A stretch of 64,000 bases of DNA, taken from NCBI GenBank assembly GCA_016801845.1, contig CM028923.1, forward strand, positions 17,592,679 through 17,656,678, given 5' to 3'. Origin of the DNA: Polydactylus sextarius (Eukaryota > Chordata > Actinopteri > Polynemidae). The notes beneath the pieces are model-generated. The model was not told the DNA's origin, made no database searches, and was given only the letters and a program-made list of their open reading frames with translations. Shown here piece by piece: positions 27,641 to 41,600 of the stretch (position 1 is its first letter; each line of letters opens with the position of its first letter). A program made the translations under genes and the position numbers.

Positions 27641-30600
27641 TTGTGTATCCCAGGATCTCAGTGTTGAAGCGACATGCAGATGTTTTACTGATGTTACACA
27701 CATGGACACTGACACAGACACTGTAGTTTCTCTCATTTATTAAAATGGGTAAAAATAAGAGCTAACATTTCCACTGGCAGGGCTGTGATGTGTGTAAGGT
27801 TTAATCCAAAGGCAGTAACTCCCTGCTCAGCATGGCCTGGGAGGGTGTATGTGATTAAACCGACAGTGAATCACAGAGAGTAAATGAGGGAGTGCATCTT
27901 TACATCATCATGGCAGAGCTGCAAGTTTTTATGTGTCAGAGGAGGTTGTGCAAGAAACAACTCTGTGTCTTTACTTACTTTTTCTCACTGTTATTACTTC
28001 ATGTCTAATGAAATTGCATAATTTCATGTAACAATGCCTTCCAGGTGATCTGGTGTCCCGTGCAATGCACCACCTGCAGCCACTGCATGTTAAAAACCCC
28101 AGCAATGGGACCCCGGTCCACCAGAAGACCAACACCACGGTGCACTGGGAGCCCGAGGCGCTCTACACCCTATGTTACTTCATGCACTGCCCTCAGATGG
28201 AGTGGGAGAACCCCAATGTGGAGCCATCCAAAGTCACCTTACAGACTGAGAGGTGAGTCCAAACCACTCCTGCTGGAAAATGGTGGTTTTTTTTTTTTTT
28301 TTTTGTTACTCATAATTTTCTTTCCCCCAGTCATTCTGCCTGGTTCACGGAGCATGTTCAAGGTCAAAACAGTCAAATAGCCAAAAAAGCTCCAAGATAC
28401 TGAAGACAAAGTCTACAAGATTTATGATAAATAAACATTTATAACTTGCATTTCTATTCCATTTTCTGTTGTTATACTTTGGTAATTAGTGATAATCAAT
28501 GGATGTAAATTCTAAATTTAAGAAAGCTGATTTTTTTAATGGAGTTTTACAGTTAGCAATTAGAGTTAGGGTTAGTCAGTAAGTCAGGATGCACTCCTTA
28601 GCCTCTACTCATCAAGCTGCAAATCCCAAAGATGATCTCTGTCTATGTGAATTGTTTGTGTTAGAGTTAAAATCCAATCTTCTAAAATCACCTACAGCAC
28701 TCTAAAAGCACCACATGATGTCAGAAGCATTTGCAAATGCTCTGTCTTGATCTGTAGACTTCTGTGCCCTTTCATATTGTGTCTGTCAGCCAGGAGTACG
28801 CCACAGTCTGAATAGTTTTTGTTGTTTTTAAAAGTTCACTACAGACATCATTGCTTTCTTGCACAAGTTTTTCACTCCACAAGCTAATCTGGTAAAATGC
28901 CGCATGGGCTGGTCAGCACTGACACTTCCTCAGGGGTCAAGTAGATTGGTGGGAACCAGTGGGACTTCACTTGGATGGATAGATGGACAGATAGTCCACC
29001 ATCTTTGCTTTGCTGTGAAAAGATAAAAGTCCATCCTGACGACCCTGGGGAGTGAGAGGAATGTCAGGCGGAGTGACATGTCAGCAGGTTTGCAGGTCCC
29101 CTGAGAAAAAACTCTCTATTTAGCATTCTGCTGAAAGGTTGGAGACAAGCAGAGAAGGCCTGAATAACACAGCAGGATGAGAGGGAGACAGACTGTGAGT
29201 AAATGAGATAAAATCATCTTTTAGGATTGTTGTAAAACTGAGCTGAAGCTGAAGCATTACTGAAGGGTATCCTTAGGCACCTGAGCTTTAAATATTCACC
29301 TAAAACTCACATTAAAATTTAACTGGTTTATGAAAACATGCAGTTCAAACATTAGCACAGATGGAGTGGACGATGTTCAGTTACATATTCAGTATTTTGG
29401 TCCAGACGTTTTCTCTAAAGGAGGAATTTTTATCGCGATGTTGGCTGTCACTTCAGGCTTTGCCATGCGTGTGGATGGAATTTCTTTTCCAGATCAAGCC
29501 AAGCCTCCCTCTGTCTCAGACCTTTTACGGTGAATATGTCCTTTGGGAAGCAGACAGCAGTTAGAACGCAGGCTTGGGGAAACAGAGGATGTAAGAACTG
29601 TCACATCTGTCAGCATCTGTTAAACAGCAGCGAGGGCTGTGAATTTCATTTTAATGTTCAGATTCCTGGCAGACCTGTAGGTGTGAATGCAAGATGCACG
29701 CAAAATGACTGATCACTGGTTGACTGGTCAAAAACAACAGGTCAGGACCTAAAAGCTGCAGCTTACTGATGGATCTGTGATATAAAAATCTGGCCATAAC
29801 ATGAAACTAGCCAATTCAATTTAATGTTTTCATGTTTTCCGATGTGCATCTGGAACTACCTCATGGTTTTAAAAATGTTTTTAGGAAAATTTTAGTTGTC
29901 CAAAAACATCTAAACCAAGATATACATTAGGTACTGAAAGTATACTGAATTACTGAGTTCATAAAAAGGAGGTCACGGTGCCTAACTGCAAATGGAGGGT
30001 AGATGCTCAGACTTAATACCTGCCTATGAAACAGTAATGAAAGGGATTGTTCAGTGTTCAGTTTCAGTTATAAAAATCTCCTGCTTTAAAGGTCTAGTGT
30101 GTGGGATGTAGGGGGATCTCTCAAAACCTGAGTATGATCATCAAAATGATGTTTTCATGAGTGTAAAACTTTAATGCAAATGTATTTTAGAGTGAACTAT
30201 ATTATTGTATAGTATATATTATATATATAGTATATATATTGTATATTGTATTTTAGAGTGAACTATATATGAAGGTGGCATGTCCATTTTTCTACAAGAA
30301 CCTAGAGCAGACAAAACACTGCTATTCATTTTTCCTGTTTCCATTTCACCCAAAGGCCATTGTGGAGGGGGGAGGTGTATTCAGTTGGCTGCAGTCTTCA
30401 ACCTCATTAACCCGATGCCACAAAATCCCACACACTGAATCTTTCAAGGGATAGACTGGGTTATTCTGAGAAAAGGAGAATTATTATGCAGGCTGCAGTG
30501 AGGGCATTCAGCCAGCAGGGGGAGTCATTTAAATCTATGAACTATACCCAAGTCAAGAAAGCAGTATCTATTGTTCCTGTTTTGTCAGTCAGGGTCATCT

Positions 30601-31722
30601 TTTACAGTAAACTTTTGGACAAATAAAAGCTATACTTTTATCAAAAGTAATAAAGTTAAATAAACGGAGGTATTCCCATGTTGAGGAACAGTAAAACAGT
30701 GTAAATGCAGCTCATGAAAATGCTTGAAAATGTCTCTGTTCTGTCTCATTCTCATGCATTACATGCATTTATCAGTACCTAAGTGGACATTCGTGGAGAG
30801 ACAGCTGAAGATGGTAAAAGCTTCTTTTCTGGGTTCAGTGTGACTGTCCACTAATACCTGAGAGCACAACACCTTGTTTAGCTGAGACTCTGACCTAAGA
30901 CAGTGTTAATGTTCTGATTTTAAACACCTACTAATACTTTTTCATGCTATTTTGGCAGTTGTGACTCTATAAAGCTCACTGCTGATTACTGGGAGAGGTG
31001 ACACACTGTTATCAGATCCCAAGAGGATGGAATCAGTCTCAGCGCAGCAAGAACGCAGCTCCACATCATAATATGGTTTGAGGGGTGCCTGGTCCCTAGT
31101 CACCTGCTGTAACTAATGTGGAGCAGTTTTTATTGTCTTAGAGTGGTTAATGGCATTAAAAATGTATGATCGCCCACTAAACCCCTCACCCAATCACAGC
31201 CTGTCAGGTGCATTTACAGTATCTTATGTATCTTGGAGAGGCTTGTGGTAACATTAGCCTTAACAGGAACTCGCACTTCTGACACAAATCTGAAAATACT
31301 TTTTGTATTTCCATATCTTCTGCATGCATAATCATTTGCGGTAGGAAATGCAGTTTGAACCTTGTAAGAACCAATCAGTGAGAAATATTCACGATTCACA
31401 CACAGTATTTTCATTTTCAACCAGTGATACATTACAACTACAGCTGCCAGCAACAGTTCTCACCCCTGCTGTCACACTCAACCATGGACAGAGGCTGGGA
31501 AAGGAAAGACAGCATTTGTCTCTGTTTCTATCTGAAATCAGAAGCCAGTTCTTTCAAAACAACACCTGCACCTGCAATAACACCTGCAGATTGTTGCAGT
31601 TACAGCAGTTAGATAAGGGCAGATCAAACGCCCTCTGCTGGCTCAGTGGTCCACTGCTACTAGGTGCTGCTGTTAGTTGTACAAGAATAGGAGGCTCCTC
31701 TGTTGGATGGTACCATCTCTTG

Positions 31723-31780
<58 letters not shown>

Positions 31781-34700
31781 TCTTAGAAACAAATGATGAA
31801 ATGAAGATGTTGCCAGCAAAAAACTGTCAGTGATATTGAATAAATAATCAGAATCGGAATCTTTACTGTCATTGTAAATAAACACATTTTATACTTTTCC
31901 AATGTGAAACACACAGAGAACATTAGAAACACAGAGGAAGCCAGACCAGACACATCAGTCTAACACACTGGGTTCGTTCCCCTTAATTTTTAATGGATTA
32001 TTAGTATCAAAGTCTAATTATAAAGGCTTTATAACTGTACCATTATTGTGAAATAAAAATCTCAACTTTGACTTGCTCCAACAACTTTATTGCAGCAAAA
32101 CACCACAACTTTCATCGTAATCTTTACAAAAATAAAAATGCTGCTGAAAAATCAGTCAAATTAGGCCTCAACAATAAAAAAAAAAAGGCCTGAAATCCTG
32201 GGGGGACTGGATAATGGGGACTGTGCATGAGTTTTCCTCCGCTTTCATGAACTCTGCCAATACTGATACCGTTTCTCAACGGTAATGATGATGATTGGTC
32301 CAAATTGCAGGTCATGCAGAGTTCACAGAGATTGGTTAAATTTGCGTTAATAGATGTAATCGCAACATCACAAAATCCTGAAGGGTCTGACAAAAACGGT
32401 TTGTTCTTGTTCTTAATGTCCTGGAACGTCTGCAGTTCAGGGGGCAACAGTTCAAACACAGTGTCCAGGGTGACATGGGCTCCCCAGAATGTTTTGCACA
32501 TTTTACACAACAGGTGCGATGATGGAAGTTAGAGACGTTTCACCTTCACATCTCTCTCTGTTCCGGAGTGAGTCATAAATTAAGCACAGATTTAGTGGAA
32601 CTGCCTGCTGAGATGTCTGTGAGGGCATCTTTAGTTAGAGAGTTTGTGACGTACCAATGTCAGGCCAGGTGAAGAGAGCATACTGAGCGCCATGAAACTT
32701 TTACGATTCAGGCAATGCAACTTAAATAGCACATTAAGTATGAGTACATTGATCTGTTTCCTGTGTTCAGGCCGTTCCTGGTTTTGCCGCCACTGATGGA
32801 GTGGATCCGGGTGGCAGTCGCCCACACTGAGCACCGACGAAGCTTCTCTGTTGACAGTGATGACGTGAGGCAGGCGGCCAGGCTGCTGCTCCCTGGGGTG
32901 GACTGCGAACCACGACAGATAAAGTAAGAATATAATATTAAAGTTAAAATATTAAACTGCTTAATATCGTAGGGACTCCACTACATCTCTGAAAGGTAAA
33001 GCTGTGGTTTCTGCCACTAGGACATAAGTTGCGTGTGGCGGGATCATTATCCTGCACAAAGAGAGCTCTGGCTGACATCAACACCTTGCCATGCCCTCTC
33101 CTGTAAATGCACCAACTATTCTGCAGCAACAAATGATGTTTTTAAATTAAACATCTGTATCAACAGGCAGCACAGTGGCACAGTGGCACAGGGGCTAGCG
33201 CTGTTGCCTCACAGCAAGAAGGGGTTTGACTCCCAGGCGGGTGCAGGGTCTTTCTGTGTGGAGTTTGCATGTTTTCCCCATGTCTGCGTGGGTTTTTTCC
33301 AGGACAACCAAAAACATGCATGCACTGCGGATAGGACTAAATTGCCCGTAGGTGTGGGTGTGAGTGTAGTGTATATATTAGGCTAGAGCCATCAACATAA
33401 AATGGTTCCTCCATGACCCCAGAAATTTGGCAGCATGAACTGAGTCTTTCTATGATTGAATGAATCTTACATAGAAAAGCTACTTTAGAAAATGACGAGA
33501 TGATGAGTGGAGAATTAGAGAAAAACAACAAAAGCAAACAGCTCAACTGAAATGATCTAATGACGTTCGAATCAATTTTTTTGACAAACAGCTTCAGCAG
33601 TGAGGCTTTTTGACAAAAGCAAACAGCTCAATACTGAAATGATCTAGTAACGTTCAAATCCATTCTTTGACAAACAGTTTCAGTAGCAGCAGTCATTTTC
33701 TGCTTCACTTGATGTTTAGTGGAGACATATATCCACCAATCTTATATCAATTTCCAAGATAAGCTCCCACTTAATCACAGTGATGGATCTGTTTATGCCA
33801 TCTGCAGGGCAGAGGATTGTTTCTGTGCCACTAGGAAACTGGACGCTGCCTCCACTGAGGCCAAGTTCCTGCAGGACCTGGGCTTCAGGATGCTGAACTG
33901 CGGACGGACGGACCTGGTCAAGCAGGCCGTGAATCTGCTGGGGCCTGACGGCATCAACAGCATGAGCGAACAGGTCTGGCACTGAACACACACTCCTACA
34001 CACACATACTGTGTGTATGTGTGTGTCTCTTAGGCTCACCATCAATCCAGTTCTTATGAAAAGGCTGTAACTACTGATTATTTTCATAATCATGATCAAT
34101 TTAAACAGAAACTTTCAGGATGCAGCTGGGGGACGAGTCGGTTGGCTCCAAACTTCTTGACAGTTATTGAGGCCAGTGACCTGCTGTGAGTGCTGAGAGC
34201 TGTAGAAATGGTTTTATTCTACACACAGTCCCCTGGTGTTTTATGACTCAGTCTTGCTACTGATGAGCAGAATGAGCTGTTGACCCTGCTACACACAGGT
34301 GTCTAGTCAATGTCCAATCAATTTAATTAGCCATAGGTGGACTTCAGTCGTGCAGACACATCTGAGAACTGATTAAAGCAAAGTGGATGCAGCTCACCAC
34401 AGTGTGAAACCACAGTGAGGAGTCTGAAAACACAATGAAAAGCTTTCGTTTGAGTACAACTGTAAATTCAAACATGCATTATGTTTCAGTGGCAGAGACT
34501 GGTTGTAACTAAAACAGAGAGGAATGATGTATTGTTCTGTTTGTACCTGATACTGCAACACGTTCCTCAGCCTCAGCTCTGATAGCTTTGACCGTCAGGT
34601 CGATATCTCAGCCTCACTGCATCCAAGTGGTAATGTCATTTGGGAATTTCTTTTCACCCCCGTCGATACTGGTTATTCCTCATGCCACTAAGTGGAAACT

Positions 34701-35563
34701 GATGGCACAATCGGATTTTCCACAGTCAGAAAGCTGTGGCTAGTTAGGTTTAATTAAGAAACTCTTAACAGAGTCTATTCAGATACTTGTATAAACAAGA
34801 TGCTCATAGTTCTGCACATAAATAACAAGCAGCTGTGACATACAGGCTTTTATTTCCTTGACTGGACAGCATCACAGGAGCAGGAACGTCAGATGCGCTG
34901 TCATTATGATTGTGATGATCCATTGCCTCTTGCTCTTTGGTGTTGATTAGGTGTCCAGATCTGTGTGCAGGAAATATTAAGAATGAATCATCATGTCAGT
35001 CTTTAACATAAAGTGCTGTGGCGCGTTACGAGCCGGTCATAAAAGGCCTCTGTTGAACGTAATGACCCAGATCAGACATATGATTGAAGTCTGTTTTATG
35101 ATAGCTTGCCCAAAAAGCTTTAAAATGTGCTTCGCTCTCAGCCCAGATTGTCTGATGGATGGGAAGAAGTTGCTGCAGAGTTTTTGTGTTATTCTTCCCT
35201 GTGCAATAATACTTCAGCGAAGCTTCGTCATGCCACTCGGAGCAGAATGTGTGTGGGCACGTCAGGCTCAGGAGAGCATTTGATGCATATGGTGGCATAG
35301 ATTTAAGATGTTATGTTCAGAGTTTCTCAGCCCACCTCTGCTGCCACTCTTGTCACAAAGACACAGTTATCTTATAAGTATTTATTATGTCTGGAAATTT
35401 AGAAGCTGCCAGAAAAGTCTGCGATGAGGAGGAAATGGTCTCTGAACACTGTGTATATTTTAGTTGGATATTGATGTGCTGGAATTGGATATTTAATCAA
35501 TTTGCTCATTTCCAGCACATAAAATGCAATTGGTTTTGAGTTTTCAAACAAGATAAAACTCTC

Positions 35564-35633
<70 letters not shown>

Positions 35634-38600
35634 GTAGTAGCCTTTATATGATTATTTTGTTTTCAGCACCTTCCAACATTAGACATTAGTGCCCTCTTAT
35701 TGGATGCAAGGTCACAGGAACAAGAAGCCAAATCCCAGTACATCTGTTAAGCTGGAAACAAGGCAATCAGTGTATCACAGAGCTCCCATGCACACGTCAT
35801 CGTCCTTGTGCTGCTTAAAAGTGTCCAGTCCAGTCACCAAACTTAAGTAAATTTGGAAACTGGAGCAGATGAAGAACAAACAAACCTCTGACCCTTTGTA
35901 AGACAAGGTCTTTGAAAGTTTCATGGAGATACCTGCTCTGTAGGTATAAAAACATCTCAGTTATTATGCTGATTAGATGCTGCAGATCTTGAGCCAAGCC
36001 ATGGATCAGGATATAATCACATAAATGTCTTTTTTAATAATATATACACGTATATATATATATCGTTTTTCATAAAAAAATGTTGGTGCAGAATTGGGAA
36101 CAGTGTTTCAGTACATACCTTTCAGCCTAGTCCTCCCTCCCTTTGCAGGGAATGACCCCGCTCATGTACGCCTGTGTCCGCGGCGACGAAGCCATGGTCC
36201 AGATGCTGCTTGACGCTGGAGCTGACATCAACAGTGAGGTCAGTGTCATCTTGTCAAATGCAGCTGAAGGCTTCACTTTTTGTCCACATTTTTGTCCAAT
36301 GTCCAATATGTCTGCATTTGTTTCTGTGTATCATTGATCCCCCGGCTCCCTCTGTCTTCATGTCTTACCTGCTCTTTGCACGCTCTCTGTTCTCTGGTAG
36401 CTCATTACATCAAGTGCACTGATCAGCCAACAAACACAGACAGTGAGTTTGTCTCTGACAGAATAATTGTGGTCCCAGAGTTACTTCATCACATTTTATT
36501 GTGTAGACATCCGGCAGAGGTTTACTTTACAAACATCAATAATGCATCGCTGCTGTACTAGTGTGTGCACTCAGTGTAGCTCACTACCACAGACTGTATG
36601 TGAAGCACTCTGCTTATTTATTGTGTTTAGCTCAAAGCATTGAAAATAATAGTGACACTGTTACATGATTTTCTGTTTGTCTGCTGTTTCTGTTCTGTGT
36701 ATTGCTGCCTCAGTTTTAGTCTGCAATGTAAAAATGCAAGAACAGAAATGCATTGTGGACTCTCCTCCTCACTGTCGACCCTGTGCTTGGTTCAGTGTTG
36801 ACTCAAAAACAAAGTGTCTGGTGTTTGATCACACGATGATCGGAAAATTTCTTTCTCTCTGCTGAGGTGCTGCTCCAGTGTCATTATATTTTAAATGTTT
36901 ACCATCGGTGGCGGCATGTGGAACTGGCTGATATTATAAAGTCATTAATAATTCATAACTGTGAACACACAACACACAAACAGTCCCAACAGTCTCTCTG
37001 TTTAGCATCAAAGCCCAAATGAAATGTGACATTATATTAAACGCATGTTTGAAACAGGCTTCCTCCGGGCCACATTAGGAAATCATTTCTCTCATTTACA
37101 CTGTGATAAAGCCACTTTAGAAATCACAGGGAAGCGATGGGCCGCACAGCCGTTTCATTTTTACTCTGTTGCTGCTTTGTTCATGAGTCAGCACTGCTCG
37201 TCTTCACCGTGTTTATAGTCTGTGCCAGTGTTTTCACTCTGGTTTAATTCTCCTCTAAAATAAAACACTGTAGAGGCGCAGAGCTAGGCCGTCAGCGCAG
37301 AGCGTGGTCAGACAGACAGAACCTGTCTCACACTTAGGACTGAGATGAGACAGAGCAGAAAACTCTCTGCTATCCTGCCCTCCTTCGCTCGCACTCCTCC
37401 TCCTACATACCGCTTCTCTCTGCTTCTCCTCCTCTTCCTCCCCCCACCCTGAGCTGTGAATGTTAATGGCTGTATATATATCTCTCTCCCTGAACTTCAC
37501 CTATGACTTCCCAGGTGCCCAGCACAGTAAACAAGCACCCCTCAGTTTATCCTGAAACGCGCCAGGGGACGCCACTCACATTCGCCGTGTTACACGGACA
37601 CGTCCCTGTTGTACAGGTAGTGATGTTTATGACCTGTAACCATTAACCTGTGGCCCTGACCTTTGCACCAGATGATGATGATTATTATTATTATTGTGGT
37701 GCATCATAATAATATTGATGCCATGTGTCCTGTTTTTATTCCTCCACATTCTTGGTCCTGATTGTGAAATCTCACCAGCCTGAGTTTGCTTTTAATAACA
37801 TATACTGTTAATATTATATGTATAGATGAGTCCTTCACCCCCCTTCCTGGTTTCCACCACAACTGAGTCTCAGACCTGAGCCTCCATCAGCAGAGAGAAA
37901 TGTCCAGAGGCAAAGTGAGCAGACCTGAGCGGGCCTGACGGTGTCTCATGGCCACGTCTCACTCATTTCTTCTGTTTTAATATGTGATCAGGTTCAAATA
38001 CTGAGCTGACAGTGAACTGTCGCCTTCAGGTTTTGTTTCAATTATTAATGTGCATCAGCACAGTTTGAGTTTTAGGGCATAGAAACAGAGACCAGTTTAA
38101 TAAACAACAACACCCCCTTCAATGCCCACGTCCACCCCTCAGCAGACAGAGCATGATGAGGAAACTTACCTAGCAGTGAGTTTACTGTCCACAGCTTGGA
38201 CACTCTCAGTCACTAAATGAGGTGGTTTAGGTTTCCAGCAGTTGAGGCCTTTCTCCGTCTGACTCTAACACACCATCTCCCACTTCGCCTGTCCTCCCTC
38301 TCCCTCTCCATCTCTTTCCCACCACAGTTGTTGCTGGATAACAGAGCGAATGTGGAGGGCGCCCTGCAGGATGGGGCGGAGAACTACACAGAGACCCCGC
38401 TGCAGCTGGCCGCCGCTGCAGGTAACCGCACACAGTCAGATTACCGACATTCATGTCTTATTCCTGCAGCAGCGTCCGAGGGAAGGGCCATGACTCTGAG
38501 GCTTTCTCATTCCAATTTAATCATCTAGTCATCACATCTATTTATCACTTTCAGTTAATTTATCCAACATTAATCCATTTATCACTTTCAATTATATTTG

Positions 38601-41600
38601 GGGATTTAACACCAACACCAACTTTTAGTAGAGTTGTGTGGCTGCAGCAGGTGAGAACACACCTTAACCAAAAAAACCTATTCACCATTTTGTCCAGAGA
38701 CAAGTGAGAAACAGATACAGCTCCAATATGTTAATACAAATACAACAGGTGGTGCTGCTTTTAGATGCTGTGTTGCCATGGTAATGGATTGAACCACGCA
38801 GCACCATTAACAGCCTGCTCATTAAATAATAAATAATGTAGATGACGTAGATGAGACAGAGGCAGAGACTTTCTGCTGGTACAAGCTCATTTTCCAATTC
38901 TCATTAACTTTACTGGGATCTAAAATCAAAGCACAGAGCCTTGACTGAATCAGACAGATCTCATTTCTATTAATGTAACTTTAGTATTGAAATATCTGAC
39001 GCCTGCGGTGGCATCCAGTCGTAACTCATCCTTGTCTCACCGCCACAGTCACAAGATTTTATTTTAAGCAGCTGAGGAATTCAGTGAAATGTGAAAAGGG
39101 TCATTTGATGATTTTTTTTTCTTTAGTTTTGTTGGTTTTTATGTACTTGAACGGTTGTTTTCAACACAAACATCAATGTTAGAAAAAAAAAAATCACATT
39201 CTTTGTAAAAGTGGCAAAAAAAAAAAAATATAAAAAAATATCATCAGGAAAATATATTGGAGATAGGGGTGGGAATTGAGATCCGGATCCAACTTAGTTT
39301 TTCCGGATCCGGATCTGACTTACTTTTTCCCAAAACTTATCGTTTTGGAAAAAATAAATAGTTGCTTTTGGTGCAGAAGATTAAGTAGAACTACCTTTTT
39401 GCCACTCAACAAACTACTCAGGAATTGATAAGAGAATCGTTTCAAATCGACAAGCAGAATCAACAAATCGATATCAATTCCCACCCCTAATTGGTGACAT
39501 CAAAAGCGAAAGCTTTTGAGTTAAGAGTTGTTACGCCCTTGTAAGCTTCAATGAGGTTGCCATTAACATTTAACTGTATCCAGTTACTTTTTACAGTTAC
39601 GTTTCTTGTTATCCTTAAGTCATTGCCCTTAAAGTGATAGTCCGAAGTAATTTGAACTCAGGATCTAAGTCAAACACCCCCTCAAGAGATATTTTACGTT
39701 GGTTGAAGTAATAACGATTTTGACCATCTTTTGTTTTCACAACCAAATAGTTAACAATGAAAGTAAGTGGGCAGCCAGCGAAACGTATCTAATTGTCATT
39801 TTTAACCACTAATAAAGTTCAAAATATCACTTTCCTTCAGCAGTAGCATGAATAGGATCCCTACGCATAAACTGAAGAGAGAGTTTTATTTTAAAAAAAC
39901 TGACGTTTACCCAGTGTTTTTTTTTTATAACAACTGGTAATGAAGGGTGTTCCAGATCAGCAGATTTGTGATTTTCCTGAACAACCAGTTGATGTGTCTG
40001 TGAAGAGCAAGGAAAATGATGAATCTGCTGATTCTGGAACAACATGAAGAGGGTAGAGAGGTCGTCCACTAATCTGGAGATCACTTTATCAGTTCCACAG
40101 TCCACACCACAGCTTTTTCAAGTTCAAGTTCAAGTTAACTTTATTTTCAGTGTATTTATTCTTTCTTTATTTTCCGTGTATATTTTTGGAATTTTTCAGT
40201 GTATTCACCCTTTATTCTCATGTTTTACTATTCAGGTAACTTTGAGTTGGTGAGTTTGCTTCTGGAACGAGGTGCAGACCCCATGATTGGGACCATGTGT
40301 CGAAATGGCATCTCCTCCGCCCCACTGGGAGACATGAACTCGTACAGTCTGGCAGCGGCACATGGCCACAGGTAACACCAGCAACAATGCTTGCAGAAAC
40401 AAACAAGTGCATGGCAGCCACCAGAGATAATATCTATTACCACAGTATTGATCTGTTTACACACTCTACCACTCTCCTGTCTGCCTCTCACAAACTCCAG
40501 CAGGACCGAGGCAGATATGTGAGCCTCCCTGTCAGACGACATGCAGTGATAAGTGCTGTGCTTTATTCAGCGCCACTTATGGCTTCAGTTTGACATTATT
40601 TCTCTGGAGCCCATTAACATTCGAGGCAGAGAGCTGTTAAGAGGTGGAGTGGATATGCAAGATAACAACACAACAAAGCATTATTAAAACAATCAACTAC
40701 AGTATGATGATGATACTGCAGCACCATGTGATCAGGTTCAGTGTGCACGGGGTCAGCTACGAGGCGGCTTGGTTCAGAGGTTGATGTGACATGACGGAAA
40801 AGAGAAAACAACAGTCAGGAGTTAGAGGCAGCATTATAAAACTGTACAAAGGACAGAAACTTACTAACACTCTGCTGCATAATGTATCTTTGGATTTTAA
40901 AAAGTCCTTGAAACAAGACAAGATGAGTTTTGCACTTGTAAACGCACTCTATGTACCTTTTTGCTACTGCTATAGTATAAGCTCTTGCCCTTATGAATTG
41001 TGACAAACCAGTGTTTTACTGTCATCCTCCTTTTGTGCAGACAGTTAGTTTGATTTCTGCAGTGGGGTGGGTTCAGGGTATTGTGCTTCATTAGGTTAAT
41101 GAGTGTCAACAGAGTGGGAGAGCTGAACAGGAGTAATGTGGAGTAAATATAGTATCTGCAGGTCTAATTTAGAACCATTTTCTGTTCTGTGATCATCCAC
41201 TTCTCAGCTTTTCTTTCTGTGTGTGACCCCAGGGCCCATCCCACAGCTGTCACTTCCCTTTTTGTCTACCACCTTGACCTTGATATAATCTTTTAAACAA
41301 TCGATCTCAATCACTCTGTTTTAGTACTTTGCTTTCTCCCTCTTCCCTCCAGGAACGTCTTTCGGAGGCTCCTGTCCCAGTCGGAGAAGGAGAAGGGGGA
41401 TGTGCTGTCCCTTGAAGAGATCCTGGCCGAGGGTTCGGATCGTGGGGAGAAGAGGTTGCCTCTGCAGGCCAACAGCAGCGGGACCCTGCGAACAGGAAAG
41501 GCCAAACTGAGAGCCCTGAGAGAGGCCATGTACCATAGCGCAGAGCACGGCCATGTGGACATCACCATAGACATCCGCAGCTTAGGTCAGATTTACTAAT

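Larger units (their letters stand above)
28253..32770. other. BTBD11 intron between window exons 2 and 3
   Basis: Contains a poly(T) run at about 28286-28303, an inverted-repeat element at 30085-30447 and a (CT)n/(CA)n microsatellite at 31723-31778. The 161-codon frame at 31348-31833 translates that microsatellite and is not accepted as a gene. Confidence 0.5.

Noticed and set aside
31348..31833. 161-codon + strand frame
   Set aside because: Its C-terminal part is the (CT)n(CA)n microsatellite and the rest has no homology I recognise or splice support.
37255..37500. 81-codon minus-strand frame rich in Glu/Arg
   Set aside because: It lies in a BTBD11 intron over a pyrimidine-rich low-complexity stretch and has no start or splice support.
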